Shown here in pieces: positions 54,933-64,000 of a stretch of 64,000 bases of DNA (positions are counted from its first letter, which is position 1; each line of letters begins with the position of its first letter). This DNA comes from Myxococcales bacterium (lineage in GTDB: Bacteria; Myxococcota_A; Polyangia; Polyangiales; Ga0077539). A program made the position numbers and the translations under genes. Below the pieces are notes generated by a model. The model saw only the letters and a list, made by a program, of their open reading frames with translations, did no database searches and was not told the DNA's origin. Location of the stretch: the NCBI GenBank assembly GCA_030652255.1, contig JAUSAZ010000011.1, positions 53,807 through 117,806 on the forward strand. Reading direction: 5' to 3'.

Positions 54933-56627
54933 GTGATCACCGACGCGCTCGCCCGACTCGCGCTCACCTCGTGGTTGCTCTGTGTCGGCTGCGCGCAGGG
55001 CAACGTTCCTGACGGCGACAAGCCGGCCGAGCTCGACGCCGCGGTGGTCGAGGCCGGCATCGACGCCCCCGAGCTCGATGTCACCACCGTGGTCGACGTC
55101 CGGCGCGACGTGAGCCCGATCGACGCGCCCCGCGACACGGGCACTTTCGATGCCCCGCGCGATGTTGCAACGCTCGACACGGTGACGGTCGACACGGTGA
55201 CGCTCGACACGGCGACCGTCGACCAGGGGCCGCCCGATGTTCCGGCCGTCGACCTTCCCCTCGCGCGGGACGTCGGCGTCGACACCGGGCCGCCCGGCCC
55301 CGTCGCCTGTACGCAGGTGACCGCCGCGGCGGTGTGCGGGGGCCGGCCCTGCGTCGACGGCTACTGCTGCGACAGCGCCTGCGACGGCGCCTGTCGCAGC
55401 TGCGCGCGCCCGGGTTCGGAGGGGCGCTGCACCCACCACGCGGCCGCGACCGACCCGGAGTCCGAGTGCCCCGATCAGGCGCCCGCGACCTGCGGCACCA
55501 CGGGCTCGTGCAACGGCGCCGGCGCCTGCGCTCGCCACCCCACGGGGACGCCCTGCAACGACGGCATGGCGTGCACCAGCGCGGACACCTGCGACGGCGC
55601 GGGCATGTGCCGCGGCGCGGCGCCCGCCGTGTGCGCGCCCGGCGCCGGCAACGAGTGCTGCCTCGGGGGCTGCGACCCGATCGCGGGCTGCCGCACCACC
55701 GCGGGGCTCTGCGCCGACCGCTGCGACGCCAACCACCTGCGCACCGCGCGCGTGTGCCAGGGGTGCGGCGCTGCGGGCGCGGTCGGCGCCTGCGGGGGCG
55801 GCGGTGACTTCACCTGCGACGCGACGACGCACGCCCTCTGCCGCGCCGTCTCCTGCGGGTCGCAGACCTTCCATTGCACCAACGACGGCGGCGTGTGGCA
55901 GTGGCGCACGGGCACCCGCTGCGACGACGGCAACGCCTGCACCCACTCCGACGCGTGCAGCGCCGGGGCCTGCGGCGGCACCCCCGTGGTGTGCGCCAGC
56001 GACCCCTGCGCCACGCGGGCGTGCGCGGGCACGGCGACCTGCGCGGTGACCCCGCACCCCGGGGTGGCGTGTGACGACGGCAACGCGCTCACCAACCGCG
56101 ACGTCTGCTCGGCGGCGGGCGCCTGCGTGGGGACGGTGGTGTGCGGGCTCCCCGCGGACGCGTGCGGCGACGGCGCGCAGAGCCGCGACCGCTGCACCGA
56201 GGCGCGGGTCATCGGCCGGCGCACGGCGGCCTCGACCGCGGGCTTCTCGACGACGGCCAACACGTGCAGCGCGTCCAACCGCTTCGACGACTGCAGCTGG
56301 GACGCCGGGGGCGACCACGCCTATCGCCTCTGGGCGCGCGCCGGGGAGACGCTCACGGTCACCCTCAGCAGGGGCAGCGGGTGCGTGAGCTCGTCGTGGG
56401 ACGCGACGCTCAAGCTCTACCAGGGCGGCGACTGCGGCACCGTCACCTGCAGCGGCGACCGCTGGTGCCGCGACCGCGTGGGCTCCGGCGCGCAGACCTA
56501 CGTGGCGCCGCGCGACGGGTGGATCGTGCTGATCGTGGACGGCTCGACGGCCTTCGACGACGAGGGGACGTACACGCTGCGGGTGCGGCTCAGCGGGTGC
56601 GCCGCGGCGGGCTGCGAGTGCCCCTGA
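54933..56627 (+). CDS. Cys-rich lipoprotein with Asp/Thr linker and C-terminal PPC-like domain, 564 aa
   Basis: GTG start; lipobox SWLLCVGC. Residues ~25-120 are a linker with recurrent DAPRDT and VDTVT units. The middle ~300 residues are a Cys-rich part of irregular modules (CNDGMACTSADTCDGAG, CDDGNACTHSDACSAGAC). The C-terminal ~110 residues form a PPC-like beta-sandwich (AYRLWARAGETLTVTL ... WDATLKLYQGGDC ... GWIVLIVDGSTAFDDEG). Such a domain is common on secreted proteases but here has no protease attached. Likely cell-surface; function unknown. Ends at the 47-bp inverted repeat. Confidence 0.78.
   Translation: MITDALARLALTSWLLCVGCAQGNVPDGDKPAELDAAVVEAGIDAPELDVTTVVDVRRDVSPIDAPRDTGTFDAPRDVATLDTVTVDTVTLDTATVDQGPPDVPAVDLPLARDVGVDTGPPGPVACTQVTAAAVCGGRPCVDGYCCDSACDGACRSCARPGSEGRCTHHAAATDPESECPDQAPATCGTTGSCNGAGACARHPTGTPCNDGMACTSADTCDGAGMCRGAAPAVCAPGAGNECCLGGCDPIAGCRTTAGLCADRCDANHLRTARVCQGCGAAGAVGACGGGGDFTCDATTHALCRAVSCGSQTFHCTNDGGVWQWRTGTRCDDGNACTHSDACSAGACGGTPVVCASDPCATRACAGTATCAVTPHPGVACDDGNALTNRDVCSAAGACVGTVVCGLPADACGDGAQSRDRCTEARVIGRRTAASTAGFSTTANTCSASNRFDDCSWDAGGDHAYRLWARAGETLTVTLSRGSGCVSSSWDATLKLYQGGDCGTVTCSGDRWCRDRVGSGAQTYVAPRDGWIVLIVDGSTAFDDEGTYTLRVRLSGCAAAGCECP
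55174..55224 (+). repeat. Tandem 15-bp repeat encoding the VDTVT linker
   Basis: Three copies of a 15-bp unit (CTCGACACGGTGACG and close variants) plus a partial fourth, in the linker of the PPC-like lipoprotein. Confidence 0.65.
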
Positions 56628-56643
56628 GGGGGATCGCTGCGCC

Positions 56644-56840
56644 TGCGTCGGGGGAGAAGAACCGCAAGGGTCGCAAGGGTCGCAAGGGAGGGTTCTGGCG
56701 GCGCCGACGCTTCGGTCTCGCGAGAGGTTCGTGGGAGTGATGCCGGTCTCCGACGAGTGCTTCGAGCGCCTGCCCGCCCAATCGCCCCTTTGTCTCCCTT
56801 GCGACCCTTGCGACCCTTGCGGTTCTTCTCCCCCGACGCA
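56644..56840. repeat. 47-bp perfect inverted repeat element
   Basis: Left arm 56644-56690 and right arm 56794-56840 are exact reverse complements (47 of 47), separated by 103 bp. Each arm contains a tandem 9-bp unit (GGGTCGCAA, about three copies) and the tract GGGGGAGAAGAACCGCAAGG. Weaker complementarity extends about 15 bp outwards on both sides. It fills the 348-bp space between the convergent PPC lipoprotein and TRAP protein genes. Could be a non-autonomous mobile element of the MITE/REP type and/or a bidirectional terminator. Confidence 0.85.
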
Positions 56841-56975
56841 ACCCCAGCGGTCCCCCTGATCGAGCGCGAAGGCACCTCGCGGGTGCTCCCCAGCGGAGGC
56901 CGGGGTCGCAGGCGCGGGTGCGCGCTCCGCGCAAGCCTTCGAGGTCCCGTGTGAAAAGGTACTGGCCGCGCCCGG

Positions 56976-57971
56976 TCACTCGCCGCCGGCGGACTGCACG
57001 CGCTGAAGCCACGCCGGGTCGGGGAGCGTGGCGGCGACCCGCGAGCGCACCCGCGCGAACACCGCCGTCCAGCGCTGGCGCTCGGGCTCGGTGAGCGGGA
57101 CGGCGCGCACCCCGCGGCGTTCGAGCGCGCGCACGGCGTCGCCGTCGGCGCGGAGGAAGGCCGGGCGGTAGATGGCGCTCGCCTGCGCGATGACCTCGGC
57201 GATGGTGGCGCGCTGGGCGGGCGTGAGGGACTGCGCGGCGCGGCGGGAGAGCACCATACCCGCCATCGATCCGCTCGACGGGCGCTCGCTCATGTAGCGG
57301 ACCTGCCCCGACCACTGGAGCGCGATCGCCGCCGCCGGGGGCGCGAACACCGTGTCCACGCGCCGGGTCTGTAGCGCGCCGAGCACCTCCGGGAGCGCCA
57401 GCGGCACGCCCGTCGCGCCGGTCGCGGCGTAGAGCTCCGGGAGGATCGGGTCGTCGGGCCAGCGCCACGGGCGCGCCGCGCGGAGGTCTTCGGGGCTGCG
57501 GATCTCGCGGGTGGAGAACATCCGCGGGCCGGTGGCCGGCGAGAGGCTGAGGATGGTGAAGCCCGCGCGCTCGAAGCCCCCTTCGAGCTCGGGGCGCAGC
57601 GCCGTGAAGGCGCGCACGAAGCCCTCGGGCGTGCGAAACACCGCCGGGAGCTGGAAGGCCAGCACCGGGCGGAACACCTGCGCCAGCCCGGTGGCGCTGA
57701 GGGCCGCGCCGTCGAGGCGCCCGGAGCGGATCTTGCGCACCACCTCGGACTCGTCGCCCTGGATCCCGCCCCCGTACCAGCGGAACGCCACCCCCGCGGC
57801 GGTGCGCCGGCGCAGCTCGCGGTTCATGGCGTCGAAGACGCGCATCGGTAGCGAGCCGGAGGGCGCGAGGGTGGCCATCGACAGCGTGCGCTGCGCCCGC
57901 GCGGTGCCCGGCGAGAGCGAGAGCGCGGCGGACGCGAGGGCGGCGAGGAGGAAGGGGCGCGGGGAGCTCAT
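56976..57971 (-). CDS. TRAP transporter solute-binding protein (DctP family), orphan
   Basis: 331 residues with a signal peptide (ASAALSLSPGTARA). DctP features: ATLAPSGSLPMRVFDAMN, IQGDESEVVRKIRSGRLDGAALSATGL (read in parts), and RRVDTVFAPPAAA. These bind organic acids in the periplasm for TRAP membrane components DctQ/DctM. No membrane component gene lies in the window. Its operon neighbours downstream on this strand are unclear; the next gene upstream is the enoyl-CoA hydratase (stop 44 bp before its start). Confidence 0.85.
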   Translation of the reverse strand: MSSPRPFLLAALASAALSLSPGTARAQRTLSMATLAPSGSLPMRVFDAMNRELRRRTAAGVAFRWYGGGIQGDESEVVRKIRSGRLDGAALSATGLAQVFRPVLAFQLPAVFRTPEGFVRAFTALRPELEGGFERAGFTILSLSPATGPRMFSTREIRSPEDLRAARPWRWPDDPILPELYAATGATGVPLALPEVLGALQTRRVDTVFAPPAAAIALQWSGQVRYMSERPSSGSMAGMVLSRRAAQSLTPAQRATIAEVIAQASAIYRPAFLRADGDAVRALERRGVRAVPLTEPERQRWTAVFARVRSRVAATLPDPAWLQRVQSAGGE

Positions 57972-58014
57972 CCCGCGAGGATATCAACCGCGGCGGCGCG
58001 GCGAAGCCACGGGG

Positions 58015-58793
58015 CTACTTCCCCGTCCAGACGGGCTTCCGCTTCTGGAGGAAGGCGCTGACGCCCTCGCGCGCGTCGTCGGTGACGAGCAGCTCGGCGA
58101 GCGCGTCGCGCAGCATCGGGAGCGAGCGCTCCATCGCCATGTCGCCCTGCCGCGCCCAGGCCCGCAGCCCGTGGGCCATCGCCGTGGGCGAGCGCGCCGC
58201 GAGCTCGGCGGTCACCGCGTCGACGGCGGCGTCGAGCGCGTCGCCCGGGACCACCCGGTTGAGCAGGTCGAGCCGCAGGCCGTCGGCGGCGGTCATCTTC
58301 TGCCCGAGCAGCATCATCTCCAGCAGCGGGCGCCGCGGCACGATGCGCGACAGCACCGCCATGATCATCATCGGGAAGAGCCCGCGGTGTATCTCCGGCG
58401 TCCCGAGCACGGCGTCGTCGGCCGCGAGCGCGAAGTGCGACGCCGCCACGAGGCCGAGCCCGCCGCCCATGGCGTACCCGCGCACCTTCGCCACGATGGG
58501 CTTCGGCGAGCGCACCATGGCCAGCAGCAGGTCGGCGTAGTCGCCCTTGAAATCGAGCCCGTCGCCCTCCCCCGACATCTGCCCGATGTTGCCCCCGGCG
58601 CAGAAGTGACCGCCCGCCCCGGTGAGCACCAGCGCCCGCACCTCCGGGTCATCGGCCACGCTCGCGAGGACGTGCAGCAGCTCGTTGGCCATCTCCGGGC
58701 CGATGGCGTTGCGCTTCTCGGGCACGTTGAGCGTCGCCGTGGCGATGGTCCCGCCCTCGACCGCGCGCGCCTCGTAGGTGAGCGTGCGGAAGC

Positions 58794-58797
<4 letters not shown>
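58015..58797 (-). CDS. Enoyl-CoA hydratase/isomerase family protein
   Basis: 260 residues of the crotonase superfamily. Oxyanion-hole segments: TGAGGHFCAGGNIGQM and GYAMGGGLGLVAASHFALA; the acidic catalytic region is LGTPEIHRGLFP. The GAGG...CAGGN pattern keeps the NH groups for CoA thioester stabilisation. The ATG at 58797 overlaps the BKACE gene stop (ATGA), so the two are coupled. It could hydrate enoyl-CoA or act on the acyl-CoA product of its partner; substrate unknown. Confidence 0.9.
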
Positions 58798-59654
<857 letters not shown>

Positions 59655-59688
59655 CGTTCCCTCGGCTCGTGGTGGGTCTCGCGGGCCG

Positions 59689-60372
59689 TCACAGGCAGCC
59701 CGCCTCGTCGGTCATTCCGTTGCAGTTGTCGTCGCGCCCGTTGGCGCACACCTCGCGGGTCTCGGGCACCACCTGGCCGGTGCAGAGCGGCGTCCCGGTG
59801 CCGTTGCACCGGCGCATGCCCTCGTGGCAGATGCCCACCCTCCGTGTCGCCGGCGGACCCGTGTAGCAGACCACCACGGCGATGTTGTCGACCACGCCGT
59901 CGCAGTCGTCGTCGATGGTGTTGCACTCCTCGGTCTGCGGCCTGATCTGCCCGTTGCACTCCACGCCCCAGCGCCCGCCCACGCAGCGCTGGAACCCGTC
60001 GGCGCACAGCCCCACACCCCGGGTCGCGGGGAGCCCCGTGTAGCAGCCGCGCGTGGTGCCCTCGGCGCAGTTGCCCGACCCCAGGTCGGCCGCGGGCGCG
60101 TCCGCCGTCACGTCCATGATCACCGGCGCGTCGGGCGAGACCTCGGGCGCGTCGCTCGCGTCGCCCGCGTCGGGCCGGTCGGCAGCGGTCGGGAGCGCGT
60201 CTCCGGGCGCCTCGTCGGCCGCGTCGATCTTACCCGACCCGGTATCCTTCGGGCCGCCGAGGTCGTCCCCGCCCGCGTCGCGGTCGTTGTAGGTGCCGTC
60301 GCCCTCGGACACCGTCGCGCAGCCCAGCGCGGCCGTGAGGAGGAGCGCCGCAGCGGGTGTGCGTCGAGCCAT
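59689..60372 (-). CDS. MopE-like lipoprotein with metal-binding Asp/Asn-Cys motifs, 227 aa
   Basis: Lipobox AALGC. After an Asp/Ala/Pro-rich linker (~25-95) come two units: TRGCYTGLPATRGVGLCADG and VCYTGPPATRRVGICHEG, each followed by a CNTIDDDCDGVVD or CANGRDDNCNGMTD metal-binding turn. The DDDCDGxxD turn is that of copper-regulated MopE and of many myxobacterial secreted proteins. Calcium or copper may bind. Start at 60372; unknown partner. The next gene upstream on the same strand (13-bp gap) is a WYL regulator. Confidence 0.8.
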   Translation of the reverse strand: MARRTPAAALLLTAALGCATVSEGDGTYNDRDAGGDDLGGPKDTGSGKIDAADEAPGDALPTAADRPDAGDASDAPEVSPDAPVIMDVTADAPAADLGSGNCAEGTTRGCYTGLPATRGVGLCADGFQRCVGGRWGVECNGQIRPQTEECNTIDDDCDGVVDNIAVVVCYTGPPATRRVGICHEGMRRCNGTGTPLCTGQVVPETREVCANGRDDNCNGMTDEAGCL

Positions 60373-60385
60373 CGCGCCGTGGATG

Positions 60386-61423
60386 CTACCAGCGCGAGCG
60401 CGGCGGTGGCAGCTCCGTCGCCCGCAGCCGGGCCCGCAGCGATGCTACGTAGGCCTCGCGCAGCGCGGCGTCGCCCAGCACCGTGAGCCCGTCGATCCAC
60501 TGCGAGCACCAGGCGACGGCCTCGCGGATGTCCACCGGGCCGAAGCGCAGGTCGAGCGAGCCGTCCGGCGCCACGTGCTCGTCCTGCTTCGGGAACCACC
60601 GCCGGTCGCGCAGGTACGCCGCCTGCGACGGCTCGAAGCGCACGTCGACCATCACCGGCCGCTCGGAGACCGACGGGCGCACGAGGCCGAAGGGCGCGTG
60701 CACCAGCTCCTGAGGGCGAGGGCGCGAGCGCAGCATGAACTCCGAAGGCCGCTGCTGCCCCGGCTCGGCGACCCACACGCCGCAGTCCCGCGCCCCCGGC
60801 AGCACCCGGTCGAGGGCGAAGTTGCGGGCGTCGTCGAGCGACTCCGCGGGTGACACCAGCCCGGGGAGGTACACCCGGCGGCCCTCGCGGACGATCACCC
60901 CGACGGGCCAGACCAGCCGCGGCTCGATGGACCCGCCGGGCGAGCGCGGCCCGCCCGCGCGGTCGTAGCGCAGCCACACCGCCCGGGGCGGGTCGTGCTC
61001 CGAGGCGGCGATCCATTTCATGAAGGCGCGCATGTGGTGCTCGCTGAAGCGCGGCACCCCGCTGGCGAAGGCGAGCACCCGGGAGTTGCGGCGCCGGGTG
61101 AGGGCGTCGAGGGTGGTGCCGTCGAGGGGGAAGAGCCCCTCGAGGAAGCCGCGGGCGAGGGAGTACGCCGCGCGGTCGACCACGCCGCCGTGGGGCTCGT
61201 CGTCGGCCGTCGGGATGAAGAAGGTGGCGCGCCGCGGGGGCCCCGGGGCGACGCCGCGCACGACGGTGTAGCCCAGCGCCGCGAGGTGCTCGTCGAGGTA
61301 GGTCTGGAGCGAGCGGCGGGACAGCTCCAGGCGCTCGTCGGCCATGAGCTCGTCGTAGGTGCGCGGCGCCCGCTGGAGCGTCGCGATGAGGTGGTCGAGC
61401 TTGCGCGGGTCGGGGCGGGCCAT
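60386..61423 (-). CDS. WYL domain transcriptional regulator
   Basis: 345 residues. N-terminal HTH-like region (KLDHLIATLQRAPRTYDEL, LSRRSLQTYLDEHLAALGY), a central WYL-type fold (RAVWLRYDRAGG ... RRVYLPGLVSPAESLDDARNFALDRV), and a C-terminal WCX-type module (FEPSQAAYLRDRRWFPKQ ... AWCSQWIDGLTVLG). WYL proteins sense nucleic-acid or small ligands and often control defence or DNA-damage genes. Here there is no defence locus beside it. The ATG at 61423 is the clear start. Confidence 0.8.
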   Translation of the reverse strand: MARPDPRKLDHLIATLQRAPRTYDELMADERLELSRRSLQTYLDEHLAALGYTVVRGVAPGPPRRATFFIPTADDEPHGGVVDRAAYSLARGFLEGLFPLDGTTLDALTRRRNSRVLAFASGVPRFSEHHMRAFMKWIAASEHDPPRAVWLRYDRAGGPRSPGGSIEPRLVWPVGVIVREGRRVYLPGLVSPAESLDDARNFALDRVLPGARDCGVWVAEPGQQRPSEFMLRSRPRPQELVHAPFGLVRPSVSERPVMVDVRFEPSQAAYLRDRRWFPKQDEHVAPDGSLDLRFGPVDIREAVAWCSQWIDGLTVLGDAALREAYVASLRARLRATELPPPRSRW

Positions 61424-61524
61424 CGGGGGGGGGAGTGCCCGCCACGATAGCGCCGCGGCGGGGCCCTCAGGGATGTCGATGCGAGGAAGAAGGGAGGGAG
61501 AGGCGGGAGGGGGGCGGGTTCAGG

Positions 61525-64000
61525 TCACCGGGTGGTGATCATGTAGCCCAGCAGCCGGCTGCTGTTGGCGAGCCAGTAGTTCTCGTTGTCCTGCCAGTCG
61601 ACGTCGACGGCCCAGAAGCGGCCGAGGCCCAGGCGGCGGTAGGCCACCGCGACGTTGGTGGAGTTCCAGCCCACGATGGGGGTGACGCCCGGGAAGGCGC
61701 CCACGGCGTAGCCGCAGCCGTCGGAGCTGTGCGCCACGAAGGGGTTGTCGACCCAGAACTGATCCCCCGGGGTGAACTGGAAATTCATCGGGATGTTGTC
61801 CTGGCAGCCGCCGTTGCGCGGGCCCTGCGGCACCGCGGTGCCGAAGACCGCGTTGAAGACGGTGTGGGTGATGTTGTACTCGGTCAGCACGATGCCGCCG
61901 GCGGTGATGTACGCGGCGAGCGCGGGCCCGCTGTAGCCGCTGCCCGAGCGGCTGATGAGCATCGCCTGGGTGGTCGCGCTCGGCGTGCAGCTCGACACCA
62001 GCGTGAAGGAGGTGCCCGCCGGGAAGAAGGTGCGCACGTCGCGGCCGGACGAGCCGCAGAGCCGGACCTCGGTGCGGAGCACGGACACGCAGGCGCCCGC
62101 GGTGCAGGTCTGCCCGCCGGGGCACACGCGGCCGCAGGCGCCGCAGTTGTTCACGTCGCTCGTGGTGTTGAGCTCGCAGCCGTTGGGCACGAGGCCGTCG
62201 CAGTCGGCGAAGCCGCTGGCGCAGGAGGCCACGCGGCAGGCGCCCGCGCTGCAGGTGCCGGTGCCGTTGGCCACCGCGCCGCACACGCGGCCGCAGGCCC
62301 CGCAGTTAGTCAGGTCGCCCTGCACGTTGGTCTCGCAGCCGTTGGCGCCGCTGGCGTCGCAGTCCGCGAAGCCCGTGTTGCAGCGGTAGCTGCACGCGCT
62401 CGCGGTGCACACCCGCGCCGCGTTGGCCGGGCTGGGGCAGCTGTTGCCGCAGGCCCCGCAGTTGGCCGGGTCGATCGCCGTGCTCGTGCAGCTGCCCGAG
62501 CAGTTGGTCAGCCCCGCGCCGCAGCTCGTCACGCACGCGCCCGCCGAGCACACCTGGCCCGCGGCGCAGCTCCGGCCGCACATGCCGCAGTTGGCCAGGT
62601 CGGTGTTGAGGTCGCGGCAGGTGCCCGAGCAGTTGGTCTGCCCCGCGAGGCACGACACCACGCAGGCGCCCGCGGTGCACTGCTGCCCCGACGGGCAGGT
62701 GCGCGCGCAGAGGCCGCAGTTGTTCACGTCCGTCGCGAGGTCGCGGCAGACGTTGCTGCACACGGTGAAGCCCGCGGCGCAGGAGGGAACACACGCGCCC
62801 GCCGCGCACACCTGGCCCGACGGGCAGACGCGCCCGCAGAGCCCGCAGTGGTTGACGTCCGTCTGCAGGTCACGGCACGAGCCCGAGCAGTTGTTCTGGC
62901 CCGCGGCGCAGGTCACCGCGCAGAGGCCCGCCACGCAGGTCTGGCCCGCCGCGCAGGTGCGACCGCAGGCGCCGCAGTTGCCCACGTCGGTCTGGGTGTC
63001 ACGGCACGAGCCCGAGCAGATCTCCTGGCCCGCGGCGCAGGTCACCGCGCACACGCCCGCCACGCACACCTGGCCGGAGGCGCAGACGCGGCCGCACATC
63101 CCGCAGTTGGCGCCGTCCGTCGCGAGGTCGCGGCAGAGGCCCGAGCAGTTGGTCTGCGCAGGCGAGCAGCTGGCCACGCACGCACCCGCGGTGCACGCCT
63201 CGCCGCCCTGGCACGAACGGCCACACATCCCGCAGTTGGCGCGGTCGGTCTGCATGTCGCGGCACGAGCCCGAGCAGTTGGTCAGGCCGGTCATGCACGA
63301 GAGCTGGCAGACGCCCGCGGTGCAGGCCTCGCCCGCCGCGCAGGTGCGGCCGCACACGCCGCAGTTGGTGCGGTCGACCTGGAGGTCGCGGCAGGTGCCC
63401 GAGCAGTTGGTCTGCCCCGTCTGGCACGACACCTGGCAGTTGCCGCCGGAGCACACCTCGCCCGCGCCGCATGCGCGGCCGCAGGAGCCGCAGTTGCCGC
63501 GGTCGGTCGCGAGGTCACGGCACGCGTCGGTGCACTGGGTGAGCCCCGTCTGGCACGAGAGCTGGCAGGCGCCCGCCGTGCACACCTCGCCGGCCGCGCA
63601 CGCACGACCGCACATCCCGCAGTTCGCGCGGTCGGTCTGCACGTCGCGGCAGGTGCCGCCGCACTCGGTGAGCCCGGTCGCGCACGACACCTGGCAGGCC
63701 CCCGCGGAGCACACCTGACCGGCGCTGCACACCGTGCCGCACGCGCCGCAGTTGCCACGGTCGGTCTGCACGTCGCGGCACGAGCCCGCGCAGTCGGTGA
63801 GGCCCGTCACGCACGACACCTGGCAGGTGCCCGCGCTGCACACCTGGCCGGCGCCGCACGAGGTGCCGCAGGCGCCGCAGTTGTTGCGGTCGCCCTGGAG
63901 GTCGCGGCAGGTGTTGGAGCACACCGTGAAGCCGCCCTGGCAGGACAGCTGGCAGAGGCCGTCGGAGCACACCTGGCCGGCGCTGCACACCGTGCCGCAC
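61525..64000 (-). CDS. Cys-rich array protein with C-terminal unique domain (N-terminus beyond window)
   Basis: The reading frame runs off the right edge, so the N-terminus and any signal are missing. About 14 units of ~45 residues are visible, most following CRDLQTDxxNCGxCGxxCxxG, with a late pair of the NGCE type (GFADCDASGANGCE). The C-terminal ~190 residues differ: LRTEVRLCGSSGRDVRTFF, then a YITAGGIVLTEYNITHTVF segment and RLGLGRFWAVDVDWQDNENYW, resembling the core of ThuA/glutamine-amidotransferase-like folds (weak). Very regular array; likely surface rod capped by a ligand-binding or enzymatic head. Confidence 0.8.
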   Translation of the reverse strand, partial: CGTVCSAGQVCSDGLCQLSCQGGFTVCSNTCRDLQGDRNNCGACGTSCGAGQVCSAGTCQVSCVTGLTDCAGSCRDVQTDRGNCGACGTVCSAGQVCSAGACQVSCATGLTECGGTCRDVQTDRANCGMCGRACAAGEVCTAGACQLSCQTGLTQCTDACRDLATDRGNCGSCGRACGAGEVCSGGNCQVSCQTGQTNCSGTCRDLQVDRTNCGVCGRTCAAGEACTAGVCQLSCMTGLTNCSGSCRDMQTDRANCGMCGRSCQGGEACTAGACVASCSPAQTNCSGLCRDLATDGANCGMCGRVCASGQVCVAGVCAVTCAAGQEICSGSCRDTQTDVGNCGACGRTCAAGQTCVAGLCAVTCAAGQNNCSGSCRDLQTDVNHCGLCGRVCPSGQVCAAGACVPSCAAGFTVCSNVCRDLATDVNNCGLCARTCPSGQQCTAGACVVSCLAGQTNCSGTCRDLNTDLANCGMCGRSCAAGQVCSAGACVTSCGAGLTNCSGSCTSTAIDPANCGACGNSCPSPANAARVCTASACSYRCNTGFADCDASGANGCETNVQGDLTNCGACGRVCGAVANGTGTCSAGACRVASCASGFADCDGLVPNGCELNTTSDVNNCGACGRVCPGGQTCTAGACVSVLRTEVRLCGSSGRDVRTFFPAGTSFTLVSSCTPSATTQAMLISRSGSGYSGPALAAYITAGGIVLTEYNITHTVFNAVFGTAVPQGPRNGGCQDNIPMNFQFTPGDQFWVDNPFVAHSSDGCGYAVGAFPGVTPIVGWNSTNVAVAYRRLGLGRFWAVDVDWQDNENYWLANSSRLLGYMITTR
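62150..64000 (-). repeat. Coding tandem array of Cys-rich CRDLQTD units
   Basis: About 14 units of ~135 bp, more alike to each other than those in the 16.7-21 kb arrays, suggesting more recent amplification. Continues past the right edge. Confidence 0.7.

Overview
The window is very GC-rich (by eye well over 70%), densely coded, and uses GTG starts and 4-base ATGA/GTGA gene overlaps heavily. It is rich in lipoproteins with Asp/Pro linkers and arrays of Cys-rich NGCE...HCGxCG units, in Hanks-type Ser/Thr kinases with PEGA-like tails, and in AgmX-like repeats. This combination points to a large-genome deltaproteobacterial-type myxobacterium (Myxococcota; a Sandaracinus/Polyangiales-like lineage is my inference). 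I see no rRNA, tRNA, CRISPR array, phage or intact insertion sequence.

Layout. 1-10 kb: a phospho-sugar mutase (cut by the left edge) coupled to an MBL hydrolase; a lipoprotein amidohydrolase; small lipoproteins; then a minus-strand run of secreted protein, lipoprotein, pyrD, maf and yggS. 10-18 kb: lon, a protein with two cyclic-nucleotide-binding domains divergent from a site-2 (M50) protease, a membrane protein, and a PEGA-like/Cys-rich pair. 18-25.5 kb: a 1119-residue Cys-array/FG-GAP propeller lipoprotein, a ferritin-like lipoprotein behind a sigma-54-like site, a Ser/Thr kinase, and a nucleotidyltransferase-like gene pair. 25.5-32.4 kb: a tightly overlapped pgl-zwf-GH15-pfkB operon (oxidative pentose phosphate entry plus glucoside hydrolysis) and a beta-propeller protein. 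32.4-34.8 kb: an eroded island with a gene remnant, a frameshifted AbiEii-like gene with a small upstream partner, two small exported proteins and two copies of a 47-bp dispersed repeat.

34.8-46 kb: housekeeping secA and mutL, then two overlapping Ser/Thr kinases, a flippase-like membrane protein and a pacifastin-like lipoprotein. 46-53 kb: an outer-membrane barrel, two successive Ntn-hydrolase genes (class II glutamine amidotransferase and penicillin-acylase-type lipoprotein), a stand-alone sigma-54 activator, an AgmX-like lipoprotein and a DUF2505 protein. 53-64 kb: a GT-C membrane glycosyltransferase, a Cys-rich/PPC lipoprotein, a 47-bp perfect inverted repeat between convergent genes, an orphan TRAP substrate-binding protein, an enoyl-CoA hydratase/BKACE pair, a MopE-like lipoprotein, a WYL regulator, and a Cys-array protein cut by the right edge.

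The most unusual content is the concentration of D/P-linker, Cys-array lipoproteins (including one fused to a seven-blade propeller and one fused to a di-iron ferritin-like bundle), the two nucleotidyltransferase-type modules, and the repeat-bounded, decaying 32.4-34.8 kb island. Functions are assigned from visible motifs only; no database search was run.
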